Source: Rhododendron vialii (taxonomy: Eukaryota > Streptophyta > Magnoliopsida > Ericales > Ericaceae). Taken from it: a DNA stretch of 64,000 bases. The notes beneath the pieces were generated by a model. That model did no database searches, was not told the DNA's origin, and saw only the letters and a list, made by a program, of their open reading frames with translations. The stretch is taken from the NCBI RefSeq assembly GCF_030253575.1, contig NC_080568.1, positions 35,397,501 to 35,461,500 on the forward strand, in the 5' to 3' direction. This document shows positions 1 to 15,917 of this stretch, piece after piece; within the stretch, counting starts at the first letter, position 1; every line of letters starts with the position of its first letter. The position numbers and the translations under genes are program-made.

Positions 1-20
1 CGCCCCCTCACACAATCAAT

Positions 21-23
21 CTC

Positions 24-68
<45 letters not shown>
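21..68. repeat. CT microsatellite
   Basis: Nearly pure CT dinucleotide run with two GT interruptions. It runs directly into the tandem duplication that follows. Confidence 0.9.
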
Positions 69-71
<3 letters not shown>

Positions 72-191
72 GGAGTCCAAACTTGGGTCTATCCCAAGAT
101 TAGATAATCTTCGTGGCACCTTCGCTCTCTCTCTGTTGGAGTCCAAACTTGGGTCTATCCCAAGATTAGATAATCTTCGTGGCACCTTCGT
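62..191. repeat. Two-copy tandem duplication, 66-bp period
   Basis: The segment beginning TTGGAGTCCAAACTTGGGTC starts at 70 and again at 136, and both copies run to GGCACCTTCG. The unit carries a short CT tract at its edge, which suggests slippage or unequal exchange primed by the neighbouring microsatellite. Both copies stay open in one frame, but that is a consequence of the duplication and not evidence of coding. From 192 to about 1279 I see only AT-rich intergenic sequence without a gene. Confidence 0.85.
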
Positions 192-1279
192 TTCACAAAC
201 CAAAAGGCTCCGGTCAAGAATGGGTAACCCCCGCCTGGCAGCTAGCAAGCCAACTAGCCATATCATATTTGGATACTCCACATTCTAGAGCATGCGCGAA
301 TTATTCATTACTCACTATACTTGCTTCACACTTGGATAAATGGATTATAAGTATATGTTTATTGTTAACCCACATGATAATAATTTATTATTCTATATAT
401 GCAATTCTATTCTAACTCTTAGAAATTCAAATTGATCTACCTCCTACGACCAAGGAAAAATTTAAATTTGGTTTCACTCCTTTTATTTATCGATTGTCGT
501 CTGCCTTCTGTAATGGAGACTTATTTTCATCAGAATATATTGTATTTTCATACTACTAGTTAGTTTACTTTCTTGTTTTTAAATTTAGTTTATTTGATCA
601 CACTCCACCCTCTGTTTCATAATGTATATGTGTGTGTGTCGATGATCATGTGTAATTCTACCTTTCTTTAATACTATTGACCATGCGAGGTTAATTGTCC
701 CTCGTGAAAAATCGTGGAAGTGATTGTAAGAGTGACATGTACCTGCTTTTGGATGCTAATTGAAGATTCGCGACTACTTGCCTCCCTAGTTTTTAATTAC
801 TTCCCACTTTTGTGCATCTATACTCATATAGGGTTAAGCCAAAACTATGGGTGTGAGATTGAGCGTTGTACCTCTATTATTTTCACTGACGTGCTAAAAT
901 AGTGTTGTCTCCGTGGAGCGGATATTTTGGCCAAACCACGCTAAACTTTGGTGTATGTAGTGTATGTGTGATCCCCGATCCCCAACAAATACAAAATGCA
1001 ATTTCTCCCTGTAATTAAACTTCTAACAATTTTCCTCATCCATTGGTGTGAAACTATCATATGAAAATTTTCATCTTAAATTCACTATCATCATATAGTA
1101 AAAGATTGTTATGGAAAATCGCATTTCTTGAACTCCATCCCCCGAGATCGGCTCTAGATAAACGAATCAGCTACTATATTCAACCTTAATTAGTGTTAAC
1201 AATACTTGAGTTGGCAATCTCTCTGTCTATATAGTGAAGAAAGCAGTACTGGAGCCAAAGCAAATAGCTAGCCCAACTT

Positions 1280-1590
1280 GCTCTTACAGAAAATGGAGAT
1301 AGAAGTGGATGCTTTGGTTATAATGCAAACAAAAACTCTTGATCATCACCCTCTTAGCAATATTATCTATGGTTGCAAGTTACTAAATGACATATTTGAA
1401 AGCTTGACCATCAAGCATATGCTGACCCTGACCGCAAGGCAAACTAATTTGCAGATGGTTTGACAAAAGATGCACCCATTCCTGCTGGGAACTTTGTTGT
1501 TTATCTTTTCATTCCTAGTCGTATTGTTAATTTGGTTGTTGTAGACTCTATCGGGGTTGTAAGTATTTAATGTTTTTAATGCACCCAATG
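1280..1590 (+). pseudogene. LINE ORF2 remnant (RNase H C-terminus)
   Basis: The translation contains LDHHPLSNIIYGCKLL and then, after small disruptions, a peptide ending FADGLTKDAP. This is the spacing seen at the end of the RNase H domain of plant non-LTR retrotransposons, where a helix is followed by a REAN..AD.LA motif. A stop falls inside the AN..AD motif, so it is dead. The remnant ends shortly before the solo LTR. Family level is confident; subfamily cannot be given. Confidence 0.55.
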
Positions 1591-1631
1591 ATTTAGTGAG
1601 TCATGATTTGCATCTTGTCAAAATCAGAGCT

Positions 1632-3187
1632 GTAATGTCCTGCCATTTTTTAAAAATAAACCCTAAAATACACTTTATTTCAAACACTTTTAGGTCCCTA
1701 TTTTCTCCATCAATAAATTACATCACCAAAATAAACTTAAGTCGCCTTCTAAATAATCCTCTAGATGTTCCAAAATTATCAATTATTCCAAGACCTCTCC
1801 AAATTAATCCTTATATGCTCTTATTCAATTTCTACTAATCCAACTCCATACCTGAAAAGGAAATTATCCGGAAAGTATACGATACAACAGACTAACAAAG
1901 CTCATGTTCAAGTGGAATCAATAAGCGATAATCGACTACAAAGTCGAAGCAACAATCACAAAGAACCTCATACCATGTCCTCTTCAGTACATGACCAGTT
2001 ACCCTCCCCCAATACCTTCCTCACCGAGTCATCCTCGACCCATTCTGGCTATTGGATAAGCTATTGGTGTATGAGTTCACTCGATCCCTGTACTAAACAG
2101 TTCTATAGTACTCAGCCAATAACATCATATTCGATACCAATTATTCCACTTTCCAATGATGTCCACAAGATTGAATAAATAACACGAGATAATCAAAAGG
2201 AGTACAAAAATGAAAGTGAATAAAGGATTCCGAAAGTGGGAAGCATATTGTATACTCCCCGGATTACCTCAAATATGTCTGGCCATTATATCTATGAATC
2301 AATGCCTTAAAACATTTTTCCATCTTTCGACTAAATACACCACTAACCCACCAATCCAAAACATAACTAGCTATTTATAAAACAAACTCTCAAGTTTTTC
2401 TCTCTCTCTCTCTCTCTCTCTCTTTAAGCTAACAATTGGAATGAGAAGTGAGATGTGGTGTGGTGTGTGGAGTGGAATGGAGGAGTCTATTTATACTAAT
2501 AGGAGAAGAATCTAGATCATATCTAGAAAATTCTAACCATATCTTCTATAATCTAATCATATCTAACAAAATCTATATAACATCTAACAAAATCTATGTA
2601 ATATCTAATAAAATCTTTATAAAATCTAGGGATATCTCGAAAAAATCTATATCAAATCTCTCTCTCAATCTCCTACAATAAACTCCTTAGATTTGAGGGA
2701 ATCACAATCTTGATTGCATATCATATCTAGATTTTTCGAGGATCCTAACAAGATTTTGCATATCACAGCTAGATTTTTCTAAGATTCCTTAAGATAAAAA
2801 TTATGATCCTTACCTATATTTATACACCATGATTATACTTTGATATCAATCTCTCCCAAATCTCTCCTAGATTTCTCAAATCTTTTCCTCGAAATCTCTC
2901 TCTCTGTATCTCTCAAGATCTCTCCTAGATTCTACCATATCTTTCCTAGATTGTTAGAATCATGAAACTAAGGCTAGAGTTCTATAATAGTTTGGTACAA
3001 AGATATCATGGTTCAAGATATGAAAAAAATCATATGGTATCAAAGGGTTTTAATGGCTAGCTCCTAGAGTTAAATTATAATAATACAACCACTTTAATAA
3101 ATGATAAAGTAATTTTTACTAAAAGAATAATAATAAGATGTTTAATTTTATTTTTAAAAAATTGACTTGAAAATTCGGGTCATTACA
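1632..3187. mobile_element. Solo LTR, 1556 bp, TSD AGAGC
   Basis: The unit begins TGTAATG and ends CATTACA, giving the TG..CA inverted ends of an LTR. It is flanked on both sides by the same 5 bp, AGAGC (1627-1631 and 3188-3192). No gag or pol sequence, primer-binding site or second LTR is present, so it is best read as a solo LTR left by recombination between two LTRs. From about 2500 to 2950 the interior is a degenerate array of AATCTA/ATATCTA-like units, with a CT microsatellite near 2400-2423. The superfamily is not determinable here. Confidence 0.75.
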
Positions 3188-3622
3188 AGAGCACAAAAAA
3201 CTACTCCAGTAATATATGAAAATGAGATTTTTCTATTTGTTTGTTTTTTATTACTTAGGTGTTCGAACCAGCATATGCATTTCTTGACTAGTTTTGGATG
3301 ATCAATCTAACCGTCCACTTGCGGGTGTTGTAATTAAAGCCAGAGCAAAGGTCAATAGATTTTCAAGCTCGAGACTTTAGCAGGGAATAAATCTTAAGTC
3401 CCATTGGAGTTAATTTAGCTTTTTGTTTGTTTGTCTCTCATCTCTTTTTTTTTTAGCAGTTTTGCATAAGTAAATGTATACAACTCACTCTATCTATATA
3501 ACACAAATAGATGCAACTAAAAATCTATGGTTTTTATTTTATGGTGTATTTTCTTATATTATTGGATTACAGGTCAATGACAATAGTCAATTTATTTCCA
3601 CTAAATAGTATTTTAGGTGAGA

Positions 3623-3735
3623 ACAATGTTGTGGTGACCATCTTGACCATATTTTGGGTACCAATACATTGGTGACACATTATATGGTATCCAAAACATA
3701 GTACTCAAAAATGATCACCAAAGTATTATTGTTTT
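3623..3735. repeat. Small imperfect hairpin repeat
   Basis: The segment with TGTGGTGACCAT and ATTTTGGGTACCAATA is mirrored by TATGGTATCCAAAACATA and ATGATCACCA downstream, giving an imperfect fold-back of about 110 bp. It may be a decayed MITE; no target duplication was identified. The rest of 3193-4165 holds no gene. Near 3830-3895 there is a short tandem duplication around AGGGTTATTTCAAA. Confidence 0.4.
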
Positions 3736-4072
3736 GAAAGTGGTAGGATACATGACAAATATCCATGAAATTGTCCATAAAAGGGCAATGAACGGCTTAG
3801 AATGTAATTTATTAATAGGCCCGGTAATAAGAGGGTTATTTCAAAAGGTTATTTAAAGGGCCCTATAACAAGAAGGTTATTTCAAATGGTTCTTTCCTCC
3901 GATTGTGATTTCACAGAGAGGGGGGCATAATTAAACAATAAGTTTACACTCACCCATCTGTTTCACCATTCCACCCATCGTTTTTCTGATGTGGCAATGG
4001 GCCCTACATTTTAACACAGCGAACAAAACAAAACGCTGAGGATTCAAAATCCCCAAAGCACACAAATCTGGT

Positions 4073-4077
<5 letters not shown>

Positions 4078-4109
<32 letters not shown>
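4078..4109. repeat. GA microsatellite
   Basis: Uninterrupted GA dinucleotide run. No gene model adjoins it. Confidence 0.9.
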
Positions 4110-4113
<4 letters not shown>

Positions 4114-4165
4114 TAGGAGGACCCAGACTTCTCCAACTCCCATGCCATTTTTGGTGACTGCCACT

Positions 4166-4358
4166 TGTTAGAATAAATGGATATAATAAATAATATTGCG
4201 ATCATATAATGATATTGAGATTTGATTGTAATTAGAATGATATAGTTAATTGATATGATTTCCTTCCTTAATTATGCTCACTCTCTTCTATAAATAGAGG
4301 AACTCATTGTATAGTGATATTGAATTCAATAAAATAAAACTTTTCTTCATATTTAACA
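4166..4358 (+). repeat. 5' LTR of the TRIM element
   Basis: TGTTAG...TTTAACA, bounded on the right by the primer-binding site. It contains the TATA-like CTATAAATAGAGG near 4290. Confidence 0.75.
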
Positions 4359-4723
4359 TAGTATCAGAGCTATAAGATATAGACCCTGTGGATATTAACT
4401 CCTGGTGGGTGGCCTATACGATCACTGTCGTACGCGAGGCACTTAGTTACTTTGTTAATCTCATTCACGTTTTCCGATTGCTTGCACGCACCAAGCATCT
4501 TCACCACCAGTGCTCGTGGCTTTTCAATTACTGGCTTCTTCGTTTTTCGACTTTTCTTGATTTCTCCTAGTTTTCTTCCCAGCTTTTCCTGGTCCCTAGC
4601 AACTCCTGGTTTCTTGGCTTGGTTGCTCTTAGTTTCTCTTGGCTTGGCTTGGCTTGGTTACTTCTCGTTATTATGGGCTTTTTCAAACTCAAGTTGGTAG
4701 ACTTACTTGAGTTTGAGGGAGAA

Positions 4724-4932
4724 TGTTAGAATAAAGAATATAATCAATAATATCGTGATCATATCATGATATTGAAATTGAGATTTGATTGTAATAAGAA
4801 TGATTTTCTTCCATAATTAATTAGTATGATTTCCTCCTTTAATTAGGCACCATTTCCTCTATAAATAGAAGAACTCAATATTGTATAGTGATATAGAATT
4901 CAATAAAATAAAACTTCGCCTCATATCTCACA
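4724..4932 (+). repeat. 3' LTR of the TRIM element
   Basis: TGTTAG...TCTCACA, collinear with the 5' LTR. The 16-bp size difference comes from small indels. Confidence 0.75.
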
Positions 4933-5267
4933 GACGCCACAACTACGATTAAAATTTCAGTTAATATCCGCAACAAACGATTCTGTGCAATTCGGTTAAC
5001 CAAAAGTTGGGGCGAGATTATCATCTCTGCTAATGTAATGGAGAAAAAGTTTATTGCGCCACTTGGCGGGGGCCTTGGGCAGTGAATAATTAGTCATAAA
5101 TAGTGGGAGGAGGAAGCGCACCAGTACCCTTTTCCCTCGACGTTTAACCAATCATGAAGTAATGGGACCCAATGAGCGAAAGTTATTGCCGTCGTAGTAC
5201 TTTTAAAATGCAGGTGATGATGGGGACAAAGGCAGACGGCATGAATACAAACAACAATAATGTTACT

Positions 5268-5398
5268 CACATCCAAACACAATAATTTATACAATTTTTT
5301 ATATACATGTGGAATTCATACATAATAGTATGTGTGAAACTCATATGTACTGTATGTGAGAGATTGTATTTGATGTTGTGTTTGAATTATTGTATGAA
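5268..5398. repeat. Possible small fold-back MITE
   Basis: ATCCAAACACAATAATTTATACAA on the left resembles the reverse complement of the right side (TTGTATTTGATG then TTGTGTTTGAATTATTG). The pairing is imperfect and the limits are approximate. The remainder of 4933-5527 holds nothing I can identify. Confidence 0.35.
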
Positions 5399-5527
5399 TA
5401 TTTGAAATAGAAATGAACCCTCAGGCAGCCTCAGGACACGTAAGCGCACACAGGCGGAATACCCTTGTTTTGTATTCCCTCGGTCAAATAGAAATGCTAC
5501 GTACCCGGACACCCACCCTTTCATTTA

Positions 5528-5767
5528 GGCTCCGTTCCGAAAAGGAAAATAAGTACTTATTTTTTAAGAAGGCAATTTTAAGCTCAAAAATCACGTGCTT
5601 ACGCAAATTATTTTCCTATAAATATAGATCTTGTTTGATAGATCTCATTGAGATCTTTAATACGATATAAAAAACAATTGAAAAATTATTTTTTATTTAC
5701 ATTATTTTTGAGTTTGAAAATATGAAATAAGTACTTATTTTTTAAGAAGGTGTTCTGGAACGGAGCC
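5528..5767. mobile_element. MITE with GGCTCCGTTCC terminal repeats
   Basis: The unit starts GGCTCCGTTCCG and ends GGAACGGAGCC. Inside the ends, AAATAAGTACTTATTTTTTAAG appears on both flanks, and the 240-bp interior is AT-rich and non-coding. The terminal repeats are clear; no convincing target duplication was seen, so the superfamily is left open. Confidence 0.7.
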
Positions 5768-6147
5768 AAGTACTCCATTCAGGATATTCCTATTGGAAGA
5801 AGAAAGAAAAGGTTAAAACAAGTTTAAAGTGTAGTGTGAAAATAATATCTAGCTAAACTTGTGTGTTTAAAACAAATTTCTAAACATAAAGGAAATTCTA
5901 TAAGTGATTGCACTCGAAAATTACTTCCAGACCCATCCCAATTACGGATCGAGTACTTTTTTTTTTTCCCTTCCTATTTTGAAAATCAATGACAATTTAT
6001 GATGACGAGATTTCAAAAAAATTTCAAAAGTTAACTAAAAACATATAGGTAACTCATTGATGAACACGCGCCACCTTTATCATATTGGAACTCATAATAG
6101 CTTTGTTTATTTAATTGCTTACTCATTTATTGGCACGATGACCTATA

Positions 6148-6530
6148 GGCTCCATTTAATAACAGTGATAGATGGATGAGATTCGTAAGGAGATGGGATT
6201 AGGATTGAGATTGGTAATGAGAAGGGATTGATAATTAGTATGTTTGTTTGGGATGGGATTAGATGATTGGATTATTACTATCATGTTTGTTTAAGATGTG
6301 ATTAGATGATAGGATTTGATTGATAGAAGAAATTAGTAATGAGAAGAGATTGGTAATGAGAAGGAGTTGGAATTAGATTACGAATACCAAGTCACAACCC
6401 CCTATGGGCCGGATTGTTCATCCCATGGGACTACCAATCTGGACCAATTTTAGAAACCAAACAAAGAATTACTAATACCATCACCTTAGTAATCCAATCC
6501 CAACCTTCAATCCGTCTACCAAATGGGGCC
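6148..6530. mobile_element. MITE with GGCYCCATTT terminal repeats
   Basis: The left end GGCTCCATTT and the right end AAATGGGGCC are inverted. The interior has repeated GGGATTAG/GATTGGTAATGAGAAG motifs on the left and complementary AATCCAATCCCAA on the right. ATA flanks both ends, a possible 3-bp target duplication. No coding capacity. Confidence 0.65.
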
Positions 6531-6985
6531 ATAATTGCTTATCAAACAAAATCCAAAAAAATCAGAGTCATTAATAGTAGCTAATTAAAAACTGTTAGTC
6601 AAATAAAAAAAAATACTTATCCTTGCTCTCGTTTAATCATTTGTATAAATAAAAATAAACAAATAAGTGGGGAGTAATAAACTGAACCAGCATGAACGCC
6701 AAAAAACAGTCTTGGTAATTAATCAAGACTTGCGAGATAGAATTTTGCTCCCTCTATATCAACATTTCCGTACTTAGTTTTATTTTGAGATTAATGATGT
6801 AGGTGCGTGTAAATTAGGGGGCATATAAGTAAATTGATGCATTAGAGGAGGGAGAGAGAATACAAGTTGGCTACGGCGACTCTCCATCGCGTATTTAATT
6901 AACTGTAATACAGTAGTAATAAAATGTAGGAGTAGTAGTAATAATCACCCACCCACCCCCAATTTTAGGATTTCAAACTTGTACC

Positions 6986-6990
<5 letters not shown>

Positions 6991-7018
<28 letters not shown>
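6991..7018 (+). repeat. CT microsatellite in the PGDH 5' UTR
   Basis: A pure CT tract about 120-145 bp upstream of the PGDH start codon, followed by more pyrimidine-rich leader. CT tracts at this place are common in plant 5' UTRs and can bind GAGA/BPC-type factors; that role is inference. Confidence 0.75.
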
Positions 7019-7021
<3 letters not shown>

Positions 7022-7135
7022 GTCTCCTCTTCTCTCCTCTCCTACAAAAGGAAAGAAAACATCCTCACTTCTCCCCCTCCCAAACAAACAAACTACTTCT
7101 CAGAATCCGGAAACTGAAAAACAGACAGAGAGACC

Positions 7136-11493
<4,358 letters not shown>

Positions 11494-12416
11494 AGTGTTG
11501 GTCGAAATTCTTCCTCCAACTGGAATGATTGTTGAGGAACAATAGGCTTCATACATGTGTTTTTGTGTGAGAGGTTAGAATAAAGTTAGCTGCCTCACAA
11601 ATAAAGGAGTGACTTCTGCCCCTACAGACCGTCCATGGTTGGTATAGTCTAAGCTTAAATCCAGATAGCGTGTAAACTCCTTTCTGTTGTAAGCCCTCTT
11701 CTTGTTGTTGGCAGGTTGTAATTCTAGTGGAATTTTTTTTTTGATCGGCGTGATTCTAGTGGTTTTACTGCTGACATTTATGGCAATTCGAATTTCTAGT
11801 TCAGTTCCCTTACTGTACTGTGTCTTTTAAAGGAGTGTAAAATAGAAAGTTTTCAAGGTGTGCTGAAATGTAATGATCTTTGGCACTAGTTGTTGGACAA
11901 CTACAGGAAGTGTAAGCTTTTAATCTCAGATCCAACACCCAAGGGATATTCTTTTAGGACAGAAGGCCATTGGCAATGTTAAGCTGGTTCTCATCATCTA
12001 AGCTTTCGATGTAAATGATTGCACCAATTTTTTTTGGCCATCCTGATTACGGTCAAAACCTTAAACTGGCACCTATACCTACACTTTCATTCAAAGGTTG
12101 ACAATCCAACAAGGGAATTTGCACGTTTCAGGAATCTTCTTATTTCTCTCCCTTTCTAGGCTCAATTAAAAGAGGAAACAGTTTGTCTGATAAAAGATGC
12201 CTAGAAAATCCGAATAGATATGAAAAATTAACATAAACAGGTACAAATTTGCAGCCGAACGAAGATCAATACAGACGCTGTGCATCATATCCCTGTTTTA
12301 GACTCGAGGATAAAAATGATGCAAGAAGAAATGTCACAGATATCTCAATACATCTGGCTTTAGAACTACTGCCAGCAAACTAAGCTGTCCTTCCATGCAC
12401 CAGTTAAAGCTAGTCT
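11494..12416. other. Shared 3' flank of PGDH and SmE
   Basis: Convergent 3' ends. The left part should hold the PGDH 3' UTR (AATAAA near 11579) and the right part the SmE 3' UTR on the minus strand. I see no further gene or recognisable transposon here. Confidence 0.5.
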
Positions 12417-14369
12417 TCATTTTCCCCTGTAGTAAGTAAATGATACCAAAGGAATTGAGAGATTTGTGGAAAAAGAGCATTCAAATACGTAAAGAAAAAT
12501 GAATCATAATAATTACTTACGTGTTCATCATCAGTGTGATGTTGTCACCTTTAAGAAGTATCCGCCCTGAAAAGAGAACACATATCATAAGAAAACAATC
12601 CAAAGAAACAAATGATAGGTTTCTAGAGTCATTCAACACCCACCCAAAGCCTTTCTGCTCTTCTTCTTTATGTTGACCTCCTCAGCATCCTCCAGAACAA
12701 GGTTCATGTATTCATCAAACCCCTAAAACAGCAAACAAATAGACCACTTTATTTTCTGATTTAGAAAAGAAAAGATTGATCGAAGACAGGACAAAAGACA
12801 TAATTTCTATCTTGATCCCAAGACAAATAGTCACAGAAATACTCCTGCAGTCAAGCATAGGTATATCCGTGCCAGATGCACAAGAATACAAGCACTGATA
12901 TCTCAAAGGTCCTCTATAGTCTATACTTACACATCAAAAATCCTGAGTGAGTGAGTGAGTACATGAAAAATGACAGGACATTGCAATGAAAATGCTGATG
13001 CTGATAAACAGACTTTCTGAGGGCAGATTTCATATGTTGGAGAGTTCTGCTATTGCGGCATTGCCCTTTTAACAAGAACTACAGTTCAGGACCGTCCTTT
13101 AACAAATTCAAGTTTGTGAGCAAAATGCACTCAATGTCTGTTTAACACTTACAACTTATTGTTTCGTTCTCTTATAACCCAGGTTGTGCAAGAAGTAAGG
13201 GTCTGCATCTGCTCATTGAGGAATGTTAAGGCCTCAGATGCAAATAAAATGTAGGCTGGGGAATGGAAGCTCAGTCACAGGATCTTTGGCTGATAGTGTT
13301 TGAATGTTGTTGTTCTGCTTCTTTTTTTCCTTGTAGTTTTTGCTTCTAGCTGGTTAGGACAAGGCTTGCTTACCTTGTTTCTTGTTGTTCCTGTATTCCT
13401 TAGCTAGCCCGGGGTGGGCTAGTTGCTTGTAAGGATTGTTCCTGGTGTTTTGGTTGTTTGCGTAATACAAATTTAATTTACCAAGAAAAAAATTGGTATC
13501 CAGCCAATGGACTGATTAATCAGGAGACGAATCCCACTGTCCACTAGCGGAGGTCCAATTAAAGCTGGGGCTGACCCCGTAAAACAGACCGAGCAGAGGA
13601 ATTGAGAGCAAAGGAATTGATAGCACACGGGTGGGAGTCAAACTCAAAACAAAAGGCTTCCTAAGGCTCCTGGTCGCCAGCGAATGATATTTTGGAACAT
13701 CTTTCTCCCCAGTGTTCTAAAACAAGAAATAATGGCTGGGCCTATCCGATTAATGATTAATCACCAATTACAAATCAATATGCACCGATTAATCGCCAAT
13801 TAAACCGATTAATCACTCGAAGGTGGCCGACCGCCTGACTAGTGCCTAGCGACTTTTAGAACATTGTTTCTCCCTAACAAAGAATGTAAAGAATCCAACC
13901 GCAATATGACCACCCGGGGAGGCGTAGGGAAGGGTGCTTGAATCACCATGCAAAATCCACAGCATAACTCCATATTATACTGAACATACAGACTACAGTA
14001 TGACCTAAATGCCTTCTAAAACCACATTGGGCCAAAGTTGGGTCCTATAGCGGTTAAATTCACTGCCATACGACATACAAGGTGTTGTACAAAACAATAA
14101 CTATTGAAAGCACTAGGTTATATCTTCCAACAACTTTGTAGGCCAATATACATGTTGAACTAAATGGAGGACTAAACGGACTCTTTGATTTCCTATGCAA
14201 TTTTCTACAACAGCCTTTTTTTCCAAAAGAAGAAAAAAAGCAAAAGGTTGGATGCATACGACAGAAACAGCGTAGAAAAATATGGAAAACATACAATAAT
14301 GCGGCCTTCAATCCTCAAGTCCTTCTGCTCGAAAAGCCATATCTGGATGCGAGCTTTCTGTTTCAATTC

Positions 14370-14408
<39 letters not shown>

Positions 14409-14746
14409 GTGAGAGTGAGTTTAGAAAACCAACAATTCCAAGCAAACAGAGAAATTTTGATGGATGCGAGGAACAAGAATTCGGGAGGGAAAAAAGAAAC
14501 AAAATAGAAGCAAGCGGCTTACACTCTGAAGAAACCTGAAAATGAGATTCTGAAATCAGCGTCCGCCGATCCGTCCATGAAGCAAAAGATAAATACAAAT
14601 CAGTAAATAATACTCCAGTATGATTATATAGAAAGAGCATACTCCATGAGCAAGTAATGCAGTACTAGTACAAATAAGTACGTAAAAGAAGAGAGAGAGG
14701 TTACAATAGGTTGGGTCATGATCCTCTGGACTTTAGTGGTCGCCAT
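12417..14746 (-). CDS. SME: Small nuclear ribonucleoprotein SmE
   Basis: Core spliceosomal Sm protein, one of seven that form the ring on U1, U2, U4 and U5 snRNA in the nucleus. Exons in coding order: 14746-14705, 14549-14523, 14357-14295, 12722-12644, 12566-12521 and 12426-12417. All introns are GT-AG and the exons join in frame to exactly 88 aa, the usual plant length. The protein starts MATTKVQRIMTQPI. The Sm1 motif is in exon 3 (IQIWLFEQKDLRIEGRII) with GFDEYMNLVL opening exon 4. Sm2 (GRILLKGDNITLM) is in exon 5, and exon 6 adds only the last bases plus stop (..TGK). The gene was assembled across exons of 10-79 bp, too short to appear as open frames. Intron 3 (about 1.6 kb) holds a LINE tail. 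Confidence 0.95.
13180..13495 (+). mobile_element. LINE 3' end inside SmE intron 3
   Basis: A plus-strand peptide (EVRVCICSLRNVKASDANK) resembles the tail of a plant LINE ORF2. It is followed by a TTGTTGTTC-rich 3' UTR and ends at AATTTACCAAGAAAAAAA, the layout of a 5'-truncated LINE insertion. It lies antisense to SmE. Confidence 0.45.
13495..13870. repeat. Unclassified repeat, possibly SINE-derived
   Basis: The stretch GTCCACTAGCGGAGGTCCAATTAAAG resembles a segment near 3311 (GTCCACTTGCGGGTGTTG.AATTAAAG), so a dispersed repeat is likely. The minus strand has a B-box-like GAGTTTGACTCCCACC. Near 13750-13825 GATTAATC is repeated several times. No coding. Confidence 0.3.
14372..14406. repeat. 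GA/CT microsatellite in SmE intron 2
   Basis: On the SmE strand this is a CT run that ends about 14 nt before the exon 3 acceptor, so it likely acts as the polypyrimidine tract of intron 2. Confidence 0.75.
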
Positions 14747-14995
14747 GGCTGCTGCTGCTACTAGTGCTGGGTCTGAGAGAATCGTCCCGTCTCCTTGAGA
14801 AAGCAACGGGAAGAGAAGAGATGAATGAAAACAAACCCTAGCTGCCTACGGCCTAGGAGGAAGGCAGCGAGGTCGGGTAGTTCCTTTTTTAAATTGTGGG
14901 GAAGGGATGTTCCTTTCCAAATTATTACTACCACTAGTATTGGGCTGGGCGTTTGGGCTTACAAGTGGCATTTCACGTGGGCCTAAAGCCTAACG
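14747..14995 (-). promoter_or_regulatory. SmE promoter and 5' UTR with telo-box and site II motifs
   Basis: Just upstream of the SmE start the plus strand reads AAACCCTAG (about 14834-14842), a telo-box. Further upstream lie several TGGGCY site II elements (TGGGCTGGGC and TTTGGGCTT near 14940-14960, GTGGGCCTAAAGCC near 14980). This pair is well known in plant promoters of ribosomal, translation and RNA-processing genes expressed in dividing cells. The start site itself cannot be placed; no clear TATA box was seen. Confidence 0.6.
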
Positions 14996-15380
14996 AGGGA
15001 GTATTCTTTTTGAAGAACATTCTTGACTTGTACACGCTATAGTCCCGTTTTGCCAATGTTCTTATTTTTAAATACTATTTATTTTTCTCTTTGTTAGACA
15101 AATTATTTTTTTTTAATACAATATCTTTAATTCAAAAAATAAATATTTATTTTAATTAGTCGAATACAAACTTTGTCAAAATTTTGATCCATGTCACTCA
15201 CTCGTCTTCGAACAAGTTAGTTAGTATGATGTTTGTACAATTTATATATATATATATAGTATTAAAAGCATCCACTACTGTATACTCTCGTAGGGCTTTT
15301 TATTCCACAATTTTCTGTTGGATTGTCCAAGAAAGAGAATAATGTATTTTGACACAACAATTGTAATTGCGCTCATCTTT

Positions 15381-15412
<32 letters not shown>
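15381..15412. repeat. GA microsatellite
   Basis: GA dinucleotide run in intergenic DNA. A second shorter run is at 15824-15842. Confidence 0.9.
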
Positions 15413-15413
<1 letters not shown>

Positions 15414-15917
15414 AGTATTCCAACAAGTTTAGTGGCATATTCTATCAATCAAAATCAAAGTTTTAACATTCGAGCACTTCAAAGTATAATTAGATCTTTG
15501 CCAATTATTTGTTGCCGTTAATTAAGCATGATTTTGAAGTGAAACAATTTTAGTTGTTCAAGGGTACGCAGTCAAACAACAAGAGCAATACAAGATGAAG
15601 AAACTTTTTTTAAAAATTCCTTTGTTTTTCATTGGATCCAACCAAACCCGTAGTCTATTCCATAAGCTAACAAATTAAATACTCTTCTCTTGTCACACCC
15701 TAGTCCTCATACTTGTACCTAGCTTGTAGCATATGTTAAACATCCCTTCCATATTTCCTATTGCTAAACTCCTATCAAATTCTGTTCAAAAAAATAAACA
15801 CGCCCAGAGGCTCCAATAAAATTGAGAGAGAGAGAGAGAGAGGGTGTCGGTTAGTCTTTGTTGTGATATACTATCCTACTCCTATAACGTATCTAAATCA
15901 AATTGATTGGGTTTTAC

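Larger units (their letters stand above)
4166..4932 (+). mobile_element. TRIM-type miniature LTR retrotransposon
   Basis: Two direct repeats begin TGTTAGAATAAA and end in ACA: 4166-4358 (193 bp) and 4724-4932 (209 bp). The first is followed at once by TAGTATCAGAGC, which matches the usual plant initiator-Met tRNA primer site (TGGTATCAGAGC) at 11 of 12 bases. A purine tract (TTTGAGGGAGAA) precedes the second. Each LTR carries a TATA-like CTATAAATAGA. The 365-bp interior has no gag-pol, so the element is non-autonomous and matches terminal-repeat retrotransposons in miniature. No clean 5-bp target duplication was seen. The LTRs differ by several indels, so it is not recent. Confidence 0.8.
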
